A DNA stretch of 64,000 nt from Paenibacillus sp. ACRRY (GTDB taxonomy: Bacteria; Bacillota; Bacilli; Paenibacillales; Paenibacillaceae), in contig NZ_JAKRNM010000017.1 in assembly GCF_022346995.1 (NCBI RefSeq), positions 1 through 64,000 on the forward strand, written 5' to 3'. The notes beneath the pieces are model-generated. The model was not told where the DNA came from, did no database searches, and saw only the letters and a list, made by a program, of their open reading frames with translations. Shown here one piece after another: positions 23,163 through 32,184 of this stretch (the stretch's first letter is position 1; each line of letters begins with the position of its first letter). A program made the position numbers and the translations under genes.

Positions 23163-24563
23163 TTGAAACGAATGGCAATTGTACTTGCTGCAGGGCAAGG
23201 TAAACGAATGAAATCTAAATTGTACAAAGTACTGCATCCCGTATGCGGTAAACCTATGGTAGCTCATGTGCTGGATGCGGCTCTACGCGCAGGCGTGGAG
23301 CGTAGTGTGGTCGTGGTTGGTCATGGTGCCGAAGCGGTGCAGTCATTTTTGGGTTCCAAAGCAGAGTATGCACTTCAGGCTGAACAATTGGGAACGGGTC
23401 ACGCGGTGAAACAAGTGAAGTCATTGCTTGGTAGTGAGCAAGGCTCTACTATTGTCGTCTGTGGAGATACACCACTGGTAACTAGTGAAACGCTCGAAGG
23501 TCTGATGAAGCTTCATGAGAGTCGCGGAGCTGCTGCAACAGTGCTAACGGCTCAATTGGACAATCCAAAAGGCTACGGCCGTGTCATTCGCGGAGAAGAC
23601 GGTTCTGTACAACGCATTGTGGAACAGAAGGACTGCAACGAGCAGGAAGATGCTGTGAATGAAATTAACACAGGGACTTACTGTTTCGACAATGCGAAAT
23701 TGTTTGCTGCACTGGAGAAAGTGACCAACCAGAACGCTCAAGGAGAGTATTACCTGACAGATGTTGTTGGTATTTTCCGTAACGATGGTGAAGTGGTTGA
23801 AGCTTATATGTCAGATGATATCGCGGAATCCATCGGAGTTAACGATCGACTTGCTCTGTCCCAAGCAGAAGCATATATGCGTGAACGTTTGGCTGTAAAA
23901 CATATGTTGAACGGTGTTACGATCATTGATCCGTCATCGACATATATCGGAGCGGATGTTACGATTGGATCAGACACGGTATTGTACCCGGGAACCATTC
24001 TGAAAGGGACAACTTCCATTGGTGAAGCCTGTCATATTGGCCCTCAGGCCGATATTGAAGACAGTGTTATTCAGAACGGTGTAACGATTAAACATTCCGT
24101 GTTGTCTCAGGCCGAAGTAGGCGAAGAGACAACGGTAGGACCATTTGCTTACCTGCGTCCTGGCACCAAGCTGGGCCGGAAAGTAAAAATTGGTGACTTT
24201 GTCGAAGTGAAAAATGCTACAATTGATGAAGGATCCAAAGTATCACATCTCAGCTATATTGGGGATGCTAATGTAGGGAAGAACGTAAATGTTGGATGCG
24301 GGGCAATAACGGTTAATTATGATGGATATAATAAAGCTGTAACGACAATCGAAGATGATGCGTTCGTAGGCAGCAATGTCAATCTGATTGCACCCATCAC
24401 GGTAGGAAAAGGCGCTTATGTGGTTGCTGGCTCAACCGTTACACATTCCGTTCCGGAGAACGATCTGGCTATTGCTCGTCCTCGCCAGGAGAACAAACCT
24501 GGTTACGCGGAGAAAATTCGTGGACGTGCCAAAGCCAAGAAACAAAATGCCAAACCCGAATAA
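23163..24563 (+). CDS. glmU: bifunctional UDP-N-acetylglucosamine pyrophosphorylase / glucosamine-1-phosphate acetyltransferase
   Basis: GlmU makes UDP-GlcNAc, the precursor of peptidoglycan and teichoic acids. In this 466-residue protein the N-terminal uridyltransferase domain begins with VLAAGQGKRMKS (residues 7-18) and has the GDTPLV motif near 101. The C-terminal part (about 250-455) is a left-handed beta helix of hexapeptide repeats with the acetyltransferase site near GDFVEVKN and NVGCGAITVNYDG. I chose TTG 23163, eight bases after AGGAGG; the frame also opens at 23133. It is followed by prs, as in B. subtilis. Confidence 0.96.
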   Translation: MKRMAIVLAAGQGKRMKSKLYKVLHPVCGKPMVAHVLDAALRAGVERSVVVVGHGAEAVQSFLGSKAEYALQAEQLGTGHAVKQVKSLLGSEQGSTIVVCGDTPLVTSETLEGLMKLHESRGAAATVLTAQLDNPKGYGRVIRGEDGSVQRIVEQKDCNEQEDAVNEINTGTYCFDNAKLFAALEKVTNQNAQGEYYLTDVVGIFRNDGEVVEAYMSDDIAESIGVNDRLALSQAEAYMRERLAVKHMLNGVTIIDPSSTYIGADVTIGSDTVLYPGTILKGTTSIGEACHIGPQADIEDSVIQNGVTIKHSVLSQAEVGEETTVGPFAYLRPGTKLGRKVKIGDFVEVKNATIDEGSKVSHLSYIGDANVGKNVNVGCGAITVNYDGYNKAVTTIEDDAFVGSNVNLIAPITVGKGAYVVAGSTVTHSVPENDLAIARPRQENKPGYAEKIRGRAKAKKQNAKPE

Positions 24564-24663
24564 GGGGTATTGATATTCTGATTGCCTCCCGATCTTGGGG
24601 AGGTGCCGACATGTCGCAGACGCTTATAGATTCCAATGAACCAGCACGGAGGGTTTTTATTTT

Positions 24664-25617
24664 ATGACTTATTTTGATTCGAAATTAAAAATATTTACTT
24701 GCAATTCTAACCCCAAGCTTGCCCATCAAATTGCTGATTATATCGGAATTCCTATGGGTGAATCTCACACAACCAGCTTCAGCGATGGTGAGATTCAAGT
24801 GAAGCTCTCCGAGAGCGTTCGGGGCTGTCACGTATACATTGTGCAGTCCACTTGCTTGCCGGTTAATGACAACCTGATGGAGATGCTCGTCATGATTGAT
24901 GCACTGAAACGGGCATCAGCCAAGACAATTAACGTTGTAATTCCGTATTACGGTTATGCACGACAGGATCGTAAGGCACGTTCTCGTGACCCAATTACAG
25001 CGAAACTGGTAGCTAATTTGATCGAAAAAGCAGGAGCTACCCGCGTAATCGCGATGGACTTGCATGCCATGCAAATCCAGGGCTTTTTTGATATTCCAGT
25101 GGATCATCTTCTTGGTGTGCCGATTCTGGCTCAATATTTCCGGTCCAAACAGATCGAAAATCCGGTCGTTGTATCCCCTGACCACGGTGGTGTAGTTCGT
25201 GCGCGGAAATTGGCTGATTTCCTGAATGCACCTCTGGCGATCATTGATAAACGTCGTCCGGAACCGAACGTAAGTGAAGTTATGAACATTATCGGTAACA
25301 TTGAAGGTAAAACAGCGATCCTCATCGATGATATCATCGATACAGCGGGAACCATTGTGCTGGGTGCAAACGCCCTGATGGAAGGCGGCGTGAAAGAAGT
25401 ATACGCATGCTGTACCCACCCGGTATTGTCTGGACCAGCGATGGAGCGTTTGGAGAATGCACCGTTGAAGGAAGTTATCGTAACGGATACGATTCCAATT
25501 ACGCATGCCAATCCGACAAGCAAACTTAAAGTGTTGTCTGTAGCACCTTTGCTCGGGGAAGCCATTATCCGGGTTCATGAGGAATTGTCAATCAGCAAGC
25601 TGTTTGAAATTGAATAA
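24664..25617 (+). CDS. prs: ribose-phosphate pyrophosphokinase
   Basis: PRPP synthetase, 317 residues, makes phosphoribosyl pyrophosphate for purine, pyrimidine, NAD, His and Trp synthesis. Motifs are the SDGEIQVKLSESVRG region, the RQDRKARSRDPITAK catalytic flexible part, DLHAMQIQGFFDIPVDHL and the PRPP-binding ILIDDIIDTAGTI. CACGGAGGG precedes the ATG. Its product is the PurR co-ligand and the NadC and Hpt substrate, both encoded in this window. Confidence 0.97.
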   Translation: MTYFDSKLKIFTCNSNPKLAHQIADYIGIPMGESHTTSFSDGEIQVKLSESVRGCHVYIVQSTCLPVNDNLMEMLVMIDALKRASAKTINVVIPYYGYARQDRKARSRDPITAKLVANLIEKAGATRVIAMDLHAMQIQGFFDIPVDHLLGVPILAQYFRSKQIENPVVVSPDHGGVVRARKLADFLNAPLAIIDKRRPEPNVSEVMNIIGNIEGKTAILIDDIIDTAGTIVLGANALMEGGVKEVYACCTHPVLSGPAMERLENAPLKEVIVTDTIPITHANPTSKLKVLSVAPLLGEAIIRVHEELSISKLFEIE

Positions 25618-25639
25618 GGATGTCTGCACAAAGTAGTAG

Positions 25640-25679
25640 AGGGGTTACGTTTTCCGGTCGAACGGAAAATGTAACCCCT
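25640..25679. repeat. 17-bp hairpin between convergent genes
   Basis: The arms at 25640-25656 and 25663-25679 pair along 17 bp (one G-U) with a 6-nt loop. No T-run follows on either strand. Its place between prs (+) and the small minus-strand gene suggests transcript end protection or a bidirectional end. Confidence 0.6.
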
Positions 25680-25720
25680 GTCGGCGTGCCATTATAACGA
25701 TGCATGGAGAGGCCGGATGA

Positions 25721-25987
25721 TTAATATCCTGGCCGTGAAATGAAGCGGAAACGCCGCCGATGGAAAAGAGTGTCGGCAATTTCGACAAATTGATTATCGA
25801 AACGTGTAATTAATCCGATCTCAATATGGGCGTCGCGGTCATATACCTGTACAGGTACATGATATTCGAGATGGTAGATAAAATCACTATGTTGAGTCAG
25901 CTGTCCGTTATCTTCGCGCAAAACCCGCTCACCTTCCTGGGTTAATAAGATAATAATCGTGAAAATTACAGTAAATAGGAAGTTCAC
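25721..25987 (-). CDS. small conserved-looking protein of unknown function
   Basis: An 88-residue protein starting at GTG 25987, with only a weak AAGAAAG site close to the start. Residues 2-16 are strongly hydrophobic (signal peptide or anchor). The rest is polar beta-rich sequence with an acidic/aromatic middle (HLEYHVPVQVYDRD) and a basic end, FHRRRFRFISRPGY. The composition is protein-like and the frame is not a shadow of another gene. I recognise no family. It is convergent with prs and divergent from pth. Confidence 0.55.
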   Translation of the reverse strand: MNFLFTVIFTIIILLTQEGERVLREDNGQLTQHSDFIYHLEYHVPVQVYDRDAHIEIGLITRFDNQFVEIADTLFHRRRFRFISRPGY

Positions 25988-26060
25988 TTTCTTGATATTA
26001 TATGAAATATAACATTCGAAGTCTATGCCTCACCTCATGTGATCCGAAGGAGGGAATAAG

Positions 26061-26621
26061 ATGAAGTGGATTGTAGGCCTGGGAAACCCGGGCTCAAACT
26101 ATGCCAAAACACGACATAATATTGGCTTTATGGCACTGGATCAACTGGCCAGTCGTCACGGGATCTCCATTACTCAGAGCAAATGCAAAGCGTTAATCGG
26201 AGAAGGAAACATTGGTGGTGTAAAAACCGTGTTGATCAAACCCATGACATTCATGAATCTGTCCGGTGAATCGGTACGGGCATATATGGACTTTTACAAA
26301 GTCAGTCTGGAAGATCTGATTGTCGTTTATGATGACATGGACACGGAGATTGGCAAAGTCAGACTGCGTTATCAAGGAAGCGCTGGCGGCCATAATGGAA
26401 TCAAGTCCATTATTCAGCATACCGGCACACAGCAGTTCAACCGTGTACGGATGGGCATTTCCCGCCCGGAACCCGGACATGCCATTGTTGATTATGTATT
26501 ATCCACGTTTATGAAGAAAGAGAAGGAAGCGCTCGATCATACTATTGAGCAAACCTGTGATGCTCTGGAGCATAGCCTGAATCATACGTTTGAGCAGACA
26601 ATGGCCAAGTTTAACGGGTAG
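26061..26621 (+). CDS. pth: peptidyl-tRNA hydrolase
   Basis: Pth (SpoVC) recycles peptidyl-tRNA released from stalled ribosomes. The protein has 186 residues. GLGNPGSNYAKTRHNIGF (residues 7-24) contains the catalytic His19. The MTFMNLSG segment supplies the conserved Asn and the YDDMDTEIGKVRLR segment the catalytic Asp region. GAAGGAGGGAATAAG precedes the ATG. Confidence 0.97.
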   Translation: MKWIVGLGNPGSNYAKTRHNIGFMALDQLASRHGISITQSKCKALIGEGNIGGVKTVLIKPMTFMNLSGESVRAYMDFYKVSLEDLIVVYDDMDTEIGKVRLRYQGSAGGHNGIKSIIQHTGTQQFNRVRMGISRPEPGHAIVDYVLSTFMKKEKEALDHTIEQTCDALEHSLNHTFEQTMAKFNG

Positions 26622-26718
26622 TACTTGTGGAAGCATACTGGGAAAATGATCAAAACCGGGTTCAATTCAGTCATAATGGGCATACTGAACGTATAAACCA
26701 TGTTCAGGAGGCATAAAC

Positions 26719-26949
26719 ATGTCAGTGAATTATGTATGCAGGCACTGCCGTACCTTTATTGGACGAATCGATTCTGCCCGAATATCAGAAGCACAGTTAG
26801 GCTTTCATTTCTTGACCCCCGACGAGCGGAGGGATATAATAGCGTATAATTCCGGTGGGGATATTACCGTTCGGATTACATGCGATTATTGCAAAGAAGC
26901 ACTTGAACTCAATCCTGAGCTCAGCCTGCTGGCGAGCCCGCTTCAATAA
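26719..26949 (+). CDS. fin: anti-sigma-F factor Fin
   Basis: A 76-residue Fin (YabK), which helps switch the forespore from sigma-F to sigma-G. Zinc-type cysteine pairs are C7/C10 and C55/C58; the LGFHFLTPDERRDII segment between them is typical. TTCAGGAGGC precedes the ATG. It sits between pth and mfd, as in B. subtilis. With gin at 2373 the window encodes two small zinc-binding sigma antagonists. Confidence 0.93.
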   Translation: MSVNYVCRHCRTFIGRIDSARISEAQLGFHFLTPDERRDIIAYNSGGDITVRITCDYCKEALELNPELSLLASPLQ

Positions 26950-27016
26950 TAAGTCTGGTTCGCAGCGAAGATGGATAACAGATGATGGGGGCTGCGGAAT
27001 ACCGCTCCACCTTTAT

Positions 27017-27046
27017 AGCCTTGGCAGCCTGCTGAGGCTTCTTTTC
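27017..27046 (+). terminator. terminator of fin
   Basis: AGCCT-tgg-CAG / CTG-AGGCT stem followed by TCTTTTC. Confidence 0.55.
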
Positions 27047-27105
27047 AATTTGGAATGAAAATGACCATGACGGAATTTAGGAAATTGGTTTAACCCGATG
27101 TGGTA

Positions 27106-27204
27106 ATGCAGCGAGTAATCCGATATGATGAAACAGGACAAAAAGGAATTTGTATCCAATTTAAAGATGATAATACTGCGCTTAGGCGTGAACTAATCAA
27201 GTAA
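27106..27204 (+). CDS. possible 32-residue ORF upstream of mfd
   Basis: ATG to TAA encodes a peptide of ordinary-looking composition (MQRVIRYDETGQKG start, basic end). There is no clear ribosome binding site. It may be a small gene, a decayed fragment or chance. Confidence 0.25.
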   Translation: MQRVIRYDETGQKGICIQFKDDNTALRRELIK

Positions 27205-27225
27205 GTTATAAGAGAGGTGCCCCTT

Positions 27226-30200
27226 TTGTTACAAGCACTTATACAGGCTTTTTCCAAAGATCCCGATTTTGGATCCATTACTGCCGGTATTACGTCCGGT
27301 ATGAAAGAGCAGCTGGTTTCAGGATTGTCCGGATCAGCGCGCCAGATCATGCTGGCAGCTCTGCACCAAGAGATGAACCGACCACTGCTTGTCGTTACAC
27401 ACAATATGTTTTCCGCACAAAAAATCGCAGAAGATTTACAGGAAGCGCTTTCACCTGATCAGGTGCTGCTCTATCCTGCGAATGAACTTGTTGCCGCTGA
27501 AGCCGCCGTTTCCAGTCCGGAAACACTGGGTCAGCGTATTGATGTGTTAGTTCGTTGCGCCCAAGGTTTTAGGGGCGTTGTTGTCATTCCATTTTCCGGC
27601 GTGCGGCGTTATGTACCCCTTCCGGAAGTGATGGCGAATGCCCAAATTACCATCAAACAAGGGAACACACTCGATCTGGACTCGTTCCTTCTGGAGATGG
27701 TGAAGCTTGGGTATGAGCGTGTGGAACGGGTTGAATCTCGCGGCGAGATGAGCGTGCGCGGAGGAATTATCGACTTTTATCCAGTAACTTCGTCCATTGC
27801 CTACCGGGTAGAATTGTTTGACGATGAAATCGACTCCATACGAACATTTGATCCAGCGGATCAACGCTCAATTGAACGTATCGATGAAGTTACCGTACTG
27901 CCGTGCAAGGAATTGATTGCTGACCGCGAACGTATGGAGAAGGCTGCGGATGAAGCTGTCGTTTTGCTGGAAAAACAGCTGGAGAAAATGACTGACCGCC
28001 AGGCCAAGCTGCGTCTCCGTGAAGAAATTCACCGGGAGATCGAGCTGCTGCGGGAGCATGTGTATTTCTCTGAAATGTATAAATATATATCACCGCTCTA
28101 TCCAGAGCATAAAACCATCTACGATTACATGCCAGAGGACACCCTGCTTGTTCTGGACGAACCTGCGCGACTGGCTGAAACGTCCAAGCAGCTCGACCGG
28201 GATGAATCGGAGTGGAACCTGCATTTGATGCAAAACGGAAAGACGCTGCCTGATCTTCATTTGTCGGCAGATGGGGATGAGCTGTTATATGAACGTCCAT
28301 TCCAGACACTGTTTATGTCGATCTTCCTGCGTCAGGTTCCACACACGCAGCCTCAAAATATTCTGAATTTTATCAGTCGTGGCATGCAGGATTTCCATGG
28401 ACAGATGAATGTACTTAAAGCAGAGATGGAGCGCTGGCAAAAAGCCGGAGTGCATGTGCTTATGCTGGCGAGCGGGGAAGAGAGACTCGATCGTATGCGG
28501 CGCGTCCTCATGGACTACGATATACCAGAACCGGAAATGCTTATCGGTAACTTGCAGACCGGATTCGAACTGCCGTCCATTCATTTAGCCGTTGTAACCG
28601 AGGGTGAAATGTTCTCCCAAAAGCAGCGCAAGGCACGTAAACCAAGCCGTAATGTGGACAATGCAGAACGGATTAAATCGTATAGTGAGCTGAAAGTGGG
28701 CGATTATGTTGTCCATCAGAATCACGGGATTGGTAAGTATCTTGGTATTGGTACGCTTGAGGTAGGCGGCATTCATAAGGACTATATGCATATTCTCTAT
28801 GCTGGTGGGGATAAACTGTCCGTACCGATCGAACAGATCGATCTGATTCAGAAATATGTCGGGTCAGAAGAGAAAGAGCCCAAGATCTACAAGCTGGGTG
28901 GTAATGAGTGGACACGGGTTAAAAATAAAGTTCGTTCATCTGTACAGGATATCGCTGACGATCTGATCAAGCTCTATGCGGAGCGTCAGACCTCAAAAGG
29001 TTTTGGCTTCGAGAAGGACTCTGCTGAGCAGCAGGAATTCGAGGCAATGTTCCCTTATGATGAGACCCGTGATCAGGTCCGTGCAATTGAAGAAATCAAA
29101 AAGGACATGGAACAAAATCGTCCCATGGACCGTCTGCTATGTGGAGACGTCGGTTACGGAAAAACCGAGGTTGCCATTCGTGCTGCATTCAAAGCGGCAA
29201 TTGAAGGCAAACAGGTTGCGGTACTCGTTCCAACCACGATCTTGGCACAGCAGCATTATGAGACATTCCGTGAACGTTTCTCGGGATATCCATTCAATAT
29301 TCATGTACTTAGCCGCTTCCGTTCCCGTAAGGAACAAAATGAGACGGCTAAAGGCATAAAAAGTGGTACGGTCGACATTGTCATTGGTACGCACCGGCTG
29401 TTATCACAGGATCTGGTATTCAAGGATCTTGGACTGCTTATCGTTGATGAAGAGCAGCGCTTCGGTGTAACACATAAGGAGAAACTGAAGAAGCTGAAAA
29501 CAAACGTGGACGTGCTCACACTGACGGCTACACCAATTCCGCGTACCCTTCACATGTCCATGCTGGGAGTCCGTGATCTCTCGGTTATTGAAACACCACC
29601 AGAGAATCGTTTCCCGGTGCAGACTTATGTCGTGGAACATAGTCAGGCCCTTGTTCGGGAAGCCATTGAGCGGGAACTGGCACGTGGAGGTCAGGTTTAT
29701 TATTTGTATAACCGTGTTCAAGGGATTCAGGAGATGGCTGCCGAAATTGCTGATCTGGTTCCTGGAGCCAGAGTCGGCGTGGGGCATGGTCAGATGTCCG
29801 AGACAGAGCTGGAGAAAACGATCCTGGACTTCCTGGATGGCGAATATGACGTGCTCGTAAGCACAAGCATCATTGAGACAGGGGTAGATATCCCGAATGT
29901 AAATACCCTGATTGTTCATGATGCGGACAAGATGGGCCTTTCCCAGCTGTACCAGCTGCGTGGGCGCGTAGGACGGTCCAATCGGATTGCTTATGCGTAC
30001 TTTACGTACCAACGGGATAAAGTGCTGACCGAGGTTGCAGAGAAACGACTGCAATCAATTAAGGAATTTACTGAGCTGGGATCCGGATTCAAAATTGCGA
30101 TGCGAGATCTATCGATCCGTGGAGCGGGGAACCTGCTCGGTGCAGAGCAGCACGGCTTCATTGCCTCAGTCGGATTCGACCTGTATTCTCAGATGCTGGC

Positions 30201-30753
30201 AGAGGAAATTAACAAACGTAAAGTCACCATGCTGGGGGAAGAGCCGGTACCTTCCGATCAATGGAACACCACGCTCGATCTTAGCATTGATGCCTACTTG
30301 CCGGGCGATTATATCTATGACAGTATACAGAAGATTGAAATTTACAAAAAAGTGGCGGTCATTGCCTCTTTCGACGATGCAATGGAACTGGAAGACGAAT
30401 TGGTTGACCGATTCGGCGACCTTCCGGAAGCGGTCATTAATCTGATGGCTGTAGCCAGATTGAAAGTGTATGGCAAAATGTATGGAATTGAGTCCATTAC
30501 GCAGCGTGGTGACGACCTTACCGTGAAGTTCTACGAAGGCCGTGAGCATGCGTTTGAGCTCTCGAAAATTGCGCACATTGGAAATCAGTTCGAAAGACGT
30601 GTACAATTTGAACAAGGACCCCATATGCTTATTCATGTCAAAGGCAAAGGGCTTGGGGACAAGCAACTGATGGAGCTGGTAGAGAAATTTCTGGAGTCCA
30701 TGAAGAGTGCTTTTAAATCAAAGGGGGAACCAAAGGATGTTACCAAAGTATAA
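27226..30753 (+). CDS. mfd: transcription-repair coupling factor
   Basis: Mfd removes RNA polymerase stalled at DNA damage and recruits UvrA. In this 1175-residue protein the UvrB-like N-terminal part is followed by the RNA-polymerase-interaction domain (ERIKSYSELKVGDYVVHQNHGIGKY), the RecG-like translocase and the C-terminal UvrA-inhibiting domain. Walker A is GDVGYGKT (640-647); the DEEQ box lies in LLIVDEEQRFG, with TATPIPRTLHMS downstream. TTG 27226 is the likely start, eight bases after GAGAGGTG; a GTG at 27217 overlaps it. Its end overlaps prsA by 17 bp. Confidence 0.96.
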   Translation: MLQALIQAFSKDPDFGSITAGITSGMKEQLVSGLSGSARQIMLAALHQEMNRPLLVVTHNMFSAQKIAEDLQEALSPDQVLLYPANELVAAEAAVSSPETLGQRIDVLVRCAQGFRGVVVIPFSGVRRYVPLPEVMANAQITIKQGNTLDLDSFLLEMVKLGYERVERVESRGEMSVRGGIIDFYPVTSSIAYRVELFDDEIDSIRTFDPADQRSIERIDEVTVLPCKELIADRERMEKAADEAVVLLEKQLEKMTDRQAKLRLREEIHREIELLREHVYFSEMYKYISPLYPEHKTIYDYMPEDTLLVLDEPARLAETSKQLDRDESEWNLHLMQNGKTLPDLHLSADGDELLYERPFQTLFMSIFLRQVPHTQPQNILNFISRGMQDFHGQMNVLKAEMERWQKAGVHVLMLASGEERLDRMRRVLMDYDIPEPEMLIGNLQTGFELPSIHLAVVTEGEMFSQKQRKARKPSRNVDNAERIKSYSELKVGDYVVHQNHGIGKYLGIGTLEVGGIHKDYMHILYAGGDKLSVPIEQIDLIQKYVGSEEKEPKIYKLGGNEWTRVKNKVRSSVQDIADDLIKLYAERQTSKGFGFEKDSAEQQEFEAMFPYDETRDQVRAIEEIKKDMEQNRPMDRLLCGDVGYGKTEVAIRAAFKAAIEGKQVAVLVPTTILAQQHYETFRERFSGYPFNIHVLSRFRSRKEQNETAKGIKSGTVDIVIGTHRLLSQDLVFKDLGLLIVDEEQRFGVTHKEKLKKLKTNVDVLTLTATPIPRTLHMSMLGVRDLSVIETPPENRFPVQTYVVEHSQALVREAIERELARGGQVYYLYNRVQGIQEMAAEIADLVPGARVGVGHGQMSETELEKTILDFLDGEYDVLVSTSIIETGVDIPNVNTLIVHDADKMGLSQLYQLRGRVGRSNRIAYAYFTYQRDKVLTEVAEKRLQSIKEFTELGSGFKIAMRDLSIRGAGNLLGAEQHGFIASVGFDLYSQMLAEEINKRKVTMLGEEPVPSDQWNTTLDLSIDAYLPGDYIYDSIQKIEIYKKVAVIASFDDAMELEDELVDRFGDLPEAVINLMAVARLKVYGKMYGIESITQRGDDLTVKFYEGREHAFELSKIAHIGNQFERRVQFEQGPHMLIHVKGKGLGDKQLMELVEKFLESMKSAFKSKGEPKDVTKV

Positions 30754-31903
30754 AAAAGTAGGGAAAGTACTCTCCGTGAGTATGGTTGCAGTACTGTCCT
30801 TATCACTGCTTGCTGCATGCGGCAAGAAGGAAGAAGCAGCTACACCAGAAACCAATGATACAAGTGCTGTAGTAGCGACATATGATGGCGGTACAATTAC
30901 AGCCAATGAATTCGATATGGAGCAACGGGTCATGAAATTCCTCTATCCGGAATATGCACAAATGATGGAGATGGATGATTTCAAGGACTACCTGGTACGC
31001 CAGGAAGTTGCTTATGAATATTTGAGTGGCAAGGCCAGTGAAGAAGCCAAAACAGAAGGTGCCAAAGTGGCAACCGAGCAGTTCGACAAAATGAAGGCTT
31101 CTGTTCAAGCCGATCAATGGACTGAAATGTTGAAAGCTCAAAACCTGACAGATCAAAACATCAAGGATTACATGACTCGCATCATGACCGTTATCAAGGA
31201 TAAAGAAACTGGTGTTACGGAAGATGCAATTAAAAAAGAATTTGAAACAAACAAGGATCAGTTCACAACGGCTTCAGTTCGTCACGTTCTGATTAACTTC
31301 ACGGACCCAGATACGCAAAAAGAGCGTAAAAAAGAAGATGCATTGAAAATTGCGAAAGAAGTTAAAGCCAAACTGGATGCCGGCGAAGACTTTGCAAAAG
31401 TTGCAAAAGAGTACTCCGAAGATCCAGGCTCTGCAGATAATGGCGGTTTGTACGAAAATACCCCTGTATCCAACTGGGTAGAAGCGTTCAAAGAAGCTGC
31501 CAAAACATTGCCGCTCAACAAAATCAGTGATCCGGTTGAAACGGAATACGGATATCACGTGATGAAAGTGGAATCCCGTACTGAAGCAGACTATAGCAAA
31601 TTGACAGATGAGCAAAAAGAAACACTCAAAAGCCAATTGGCAGCTGCAGAGATCGATACGTTTATGACGAATGAACTGGATAAGATCGTGAAAGAAGTAA
31701 ATCTGCCGAAGACAGACAAGGCTGAAGAAGGTACTACGGAAGGTACTGAAGGCACAACGGGTACTGGAACTGGAACCGAAGGTGATCAATCTACAGAAAC
31801 CAAAACGGACGAGTCTACAGGTACTGATGCTAAGACAGATCAAGGTACTAAAACAGAGTCCGATGCAACAACAGGCGATAGCGCAGATACAAGCAGCAAG
31901 TAA
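30737..31903 (+). CDS. prsA: PrsA-like foldase lipoprotein
   Basis: A 388-residue extracytoplasmic folding factor with a parvulin-type peptidyl-prolyl isomerase. The signal peptide ends in the lipobox LLAAC (residue 22 or so). A SurA-type N-terminal chaperone part precedes the parvulin domain (about residues 175-270: VRHVLINF, YSEDPGSADNGGLY, and the EYGYHVMKVE end). The last 60 residues are a Thr/Gly/Glu/Asp-rich repeat tail. ATG 30737 follows AAGGGGG and lies inside the mfd end, so translation is coupled. B. subtilis has no foldase gene here. Confidence 0.92.
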   Translation: MLPKYKKVGKVLSVSMVAVLSLSLLAACGKKEEAATPETNDTSAVVATYDGGTITANEFDMEQRVMKFLYPEYAQMMEMDDFKDYLVRQEVAYEYLSGKASEEAKTEGAKVATEQFDKMKASVQADQWTEMLKAQNLTDQNIKDYMTRIMTVIKDKETGVTEDAIKKEFETNKDQFTTASVRHVLINFTDPDTQKERKKEDALKIAKEVKAKLDAGEDFAKVAKEYSEDPGSADNGGLYENTPVSNWVEAFKEAAKTLPLNKISDPVETEYGYHVMKVESRTEADYSKLTDEQKETLKSQLAAAEIDTFMTNELDKIVKEVNLPKTDKAEEGTTEGTEGTTGTGTGTEGDQSTETKTDESTGTDAKTDQGTKTESDATTGDSADTSSK

Positions 31904-31943
31904 GAAACGAGCTACAGCAGACTTACTTTCTGGACAAGCTTAG

Positions 31944-31986
31944 AGAAGCAAGGGGAGGACTTATGGCCTGCCCCTTGCTTCTTTTT
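31944..31986 (+). terminator. rho-independent terminator of mfd-prsA
   Basis: AGAAGCAAGGGG / CCCCTTGCTTCT, a 12-bp perfect stem, followed by T residues. Confidence 0.92.
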
Positions 31987-32057
31987 GTACAGACAGCAGC
32001 GTAATGGGTACATGGTCACCTTCTGTGAAGAGAACACAACTATATTCTTCAAAGTAT

Positions 32058-32087
32058 GTATAAGGAAATGGGAACAGATGAATACTA
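32058..32087 (+). promoter_or_regulatory. sigma-G-like promoter of spoVT
   Basis: GTATA, an 18-bp spacer and AATACTA; one mismatch to the sigma-G -10 (CATACTA). It lies about 100 bp before spoVT, a sigma-G gene in B. subtilis. Confidence 0.5.
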
Positions 32088-32184
32088 TGGTCAAGATATC
32101 ACACTAAACGTTCTGGGACTTTCCTCTACCCATTAAGGAACAGTAGTTGAAAAATCTTCTCGAGAAAGTGGGGCAACATGTGAA

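Noticed and set aside
24916..25578. 220-residue minus-strand ORF across prs
   Set aside because: Antisense shadow of prs with unlikely composition.
27090..27404. 104-residue ORF on the minus strand at the mfd start
   Set aside because: It is antisense to the mfd 5' end, has no ribosome binding site and no family resemblance; shadow ORF.
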